From contig NZ_JAEMQX010000016.1 in NCBI RefSeq assembly GCF_016463645.1, positions 1,153 to 51,495 of the forward strand: DNA of 50,343 nt. Direction: 5' to 3'. The DNA comes from Sphingopyxis sp. (GTDB lineage Bacteria > Pseudomonadota > Alphaproteobacteria > Sphingomonadales > Sphingomonadaceae). The notes under the pieces are model-generated. The model was given only the letters and a program-made list of their open reading frames with translations, searched no databases and was not told the DNA's origin. Shown in pieces: positions 49,512 to 50,343 of this stretch. The position numbers and the translations under genes are program-made. Positions within the stretch are counted from its first letter, which is position 1, and each line of letters starts with the position of its first letter.

Positions 49512-50343
49512 GCGCCGCTTCCGCCAGAATGAAGGCCTTCACCGCGTCATAGTCGCCGGGAAGCTTCGTATAGCGTTCCTCGCGATCGAAGAGGTTGCCC
49601 AGCCGCCCGGGCAGCGAGGGGCGTACGCCGCTCGCGCGCTCGACCGCCTCGCGGAACTTCGCCGGATGCGCCGTCGCCAGCGTCACGACCGGAACGTCGG
49701 CATCGATCTCGAGTTGGCGCGCCGCTGCGAGGCCGACCGCGCTGTGCGGGTCGATCACCTGCCCGCCGCGCTCCTGCGCCCAGCGCAGCGCGAGCGCCAT
49801 CGCGTCGCCGTCGATGCTCGCGCTCGAAAACAGGTCGCGCGCGCCCGCGAGCATATCGGCAGGGATCGTCATCGCGCGGCTCTTGTCGAACTCGCCCATC
49901 ATGCCGGCGATCGCGGCGCCGTCGCGCCCCGCGAGGTCGAAGAGCAGCCGCTCGAAATTGCTGCTGACCTGGATATCCATGCTCGGCGTCGCGGTCGGCG
50001 TCACCGTGCCGGCGCTGTAATCGCCGCTGGTGAGCGCACGGTGGAGGATGTCGTTGACGTTGGTCGCGACGACCAGCTTCGCCACGGGCAATCCCATCCG
50101 CGCCGCGACATAGCCCGCGAACACATCGCCGAAATTGCCCGTCGGCACGCTGAACGCGACCGGACGGTCGGGACCGCCAAGGCGGACCGCAGCGTAGAAA
50201 TAATAGACGACCTGCGCCATCAGCCGCGCCCAGTTGATGCTGTTCACCGCCGACAGCGTGACTTGGCTGCGCGCCTCCTCGTCGCCGAACAGCCGCTTCA
50301 CCATCGCCTGCGCATCGTCGAAGCTGCCGTCGATCGCGATATT
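49504..50343 (-). CDS. thrC: Threonine synthase (partial, 5' end off window)
   Basis: The C-terminal 279 codons of a PLP-dependent threonine synthase, which converts O-phosphohomoserine to threonine. The reading frame continues to the right edge (NIAIDGSFDDAQA precedes the first internal Met). Landmarks are NSINWARLMAQVVYYF, the phosphate-binding region FSVPTGNFGDVFAGYVA and SMDIQVSSNFERLLFDL. The catalytic lysine region lies beyond the window. It overlaps the methyltransferase gene by eight bases. Confidence 0.95.
   Translation of the reverse strand, partial: NIAIDGSFDDAQAMVKRLFGDEEARSQVTLSAVNSINWARLMAQVVYYFYAAVRLGGPDRPVAFSVPTGNFGDVFAGYVAARMGLPVAKLVVATNVNDILHRALTSGDYSAGTVTPTATPSMDIQVSSNFERLLFDLAGRDGAAIAGMMGEFDKSRAMTIPADMLAGARDLFSSASIDGDAMALALRWAQERGGQVIDPHSAVGLAAARQLEIDADVPVVTLATAHPAKFREAVERASGVRPSLPGRLGNLFDREERYTKLPGDYDAVKAFILAEAARG

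Noticed and set aside
1..50343. Mobile elements, CRISPR arrays, tRNA or rRNA genes
   Set aside because: No transposase, integrase, direct-repeat array, CCA-type tRNA end or rRNA-like stretch was recognised in either strand by eye. A dedicated tRNA and repeat search was not possible here.

Overview
The window looks like chromosomal DNA of a high-GC alphaproteobacterium of the order Sphingomonadales (Sphingopyxis/Sphingomonas-like). The taxon is inferred from four TonB-dependent receptors in 50 kb, a FecI/FecR pair, a SapC/flavin-halogenase/cupin_8 gene set beside a sugar receptor, and dense gene packing with ATGA junctions. No rRNA, tRNA, insertion sequence, phage gene or CRISPR array was recognised. 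Both ends fall inside or next to ordinary housekeeping genes, and the last gene (threonine synthase) runs off the right edge.

Layout. 92-2232: an N-carbamoylputrescine amidase, a heme-binding beta-barrel protein and a tandem PilZ protein. 2510-9982 (minus strand): one tightly coupled eight-gene operon, an aromatic amino acid hydroxylase, kynA, kynB, kynU, a CN-hydrolase, a gentisate-dioxygenase-like bicupin, an FAH-family hydrolase and a maleate isomerase, with a divergent Lrp/AsnC regulator at 10168-10644. 10641-19610: two TonB receptors flanking two small secreted paralogues, with a divergent FecI/FecR pair. 19620-25168: TetR with a PF10118 protein and a DUF2147 protein; AraC with an alpha/beta-hydrolase, PaiB and an acetylpolyamine-amidohydrolase-like deacetylase. 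25266-29890: a TonB receptor divergent from a Tat-exported S9A peptidase. 29895-33380: a TSUP permease, an ATP-grasp/membrane fusion and a diguanylate cyclase. 33453-48448 (minus strand): a beta-glucan utilisation locus with TonB receptor, flavin halogenase, SapC, cupin_8, second halogenase, GH16, LacI, MFS, GH3 and a FucP-type MFS. 48621-50343: a methyltransferase and threonine synthase.

The most interesting system is the eight-gene operon. Its enzymes do not fit the two textbook kynurenine branches, because no kynurenine monooxygenase, 3-hydroxyanthranilate dioxygenase or anthranilate dioxygenase is present. They do fit, step for step, a route that hydroxylates tryptophan first: Trp to 5-hydroxy-Trp, to N-formyl-5-hydroxykynurenine, to 5-hydroxykynurenine, to 5-hydroxyanthranilate, then gentisate-type ring cleavage to maleamoylpyruvate, hydrolysis to pyruvate and maleamate, deamidation to maleate and isomerisation to fumarate. 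The hydroxylase supports this directly: the active-site Trp of bacterial phenylalanine hydroxylases (W180 in the Chromobacterium enzyme) is Leu171 here. Two LacI-type operators carrying the same 16-base core, one before the GH3 gene and one in the receptor promoter, tie the glucan locus into one regulon.
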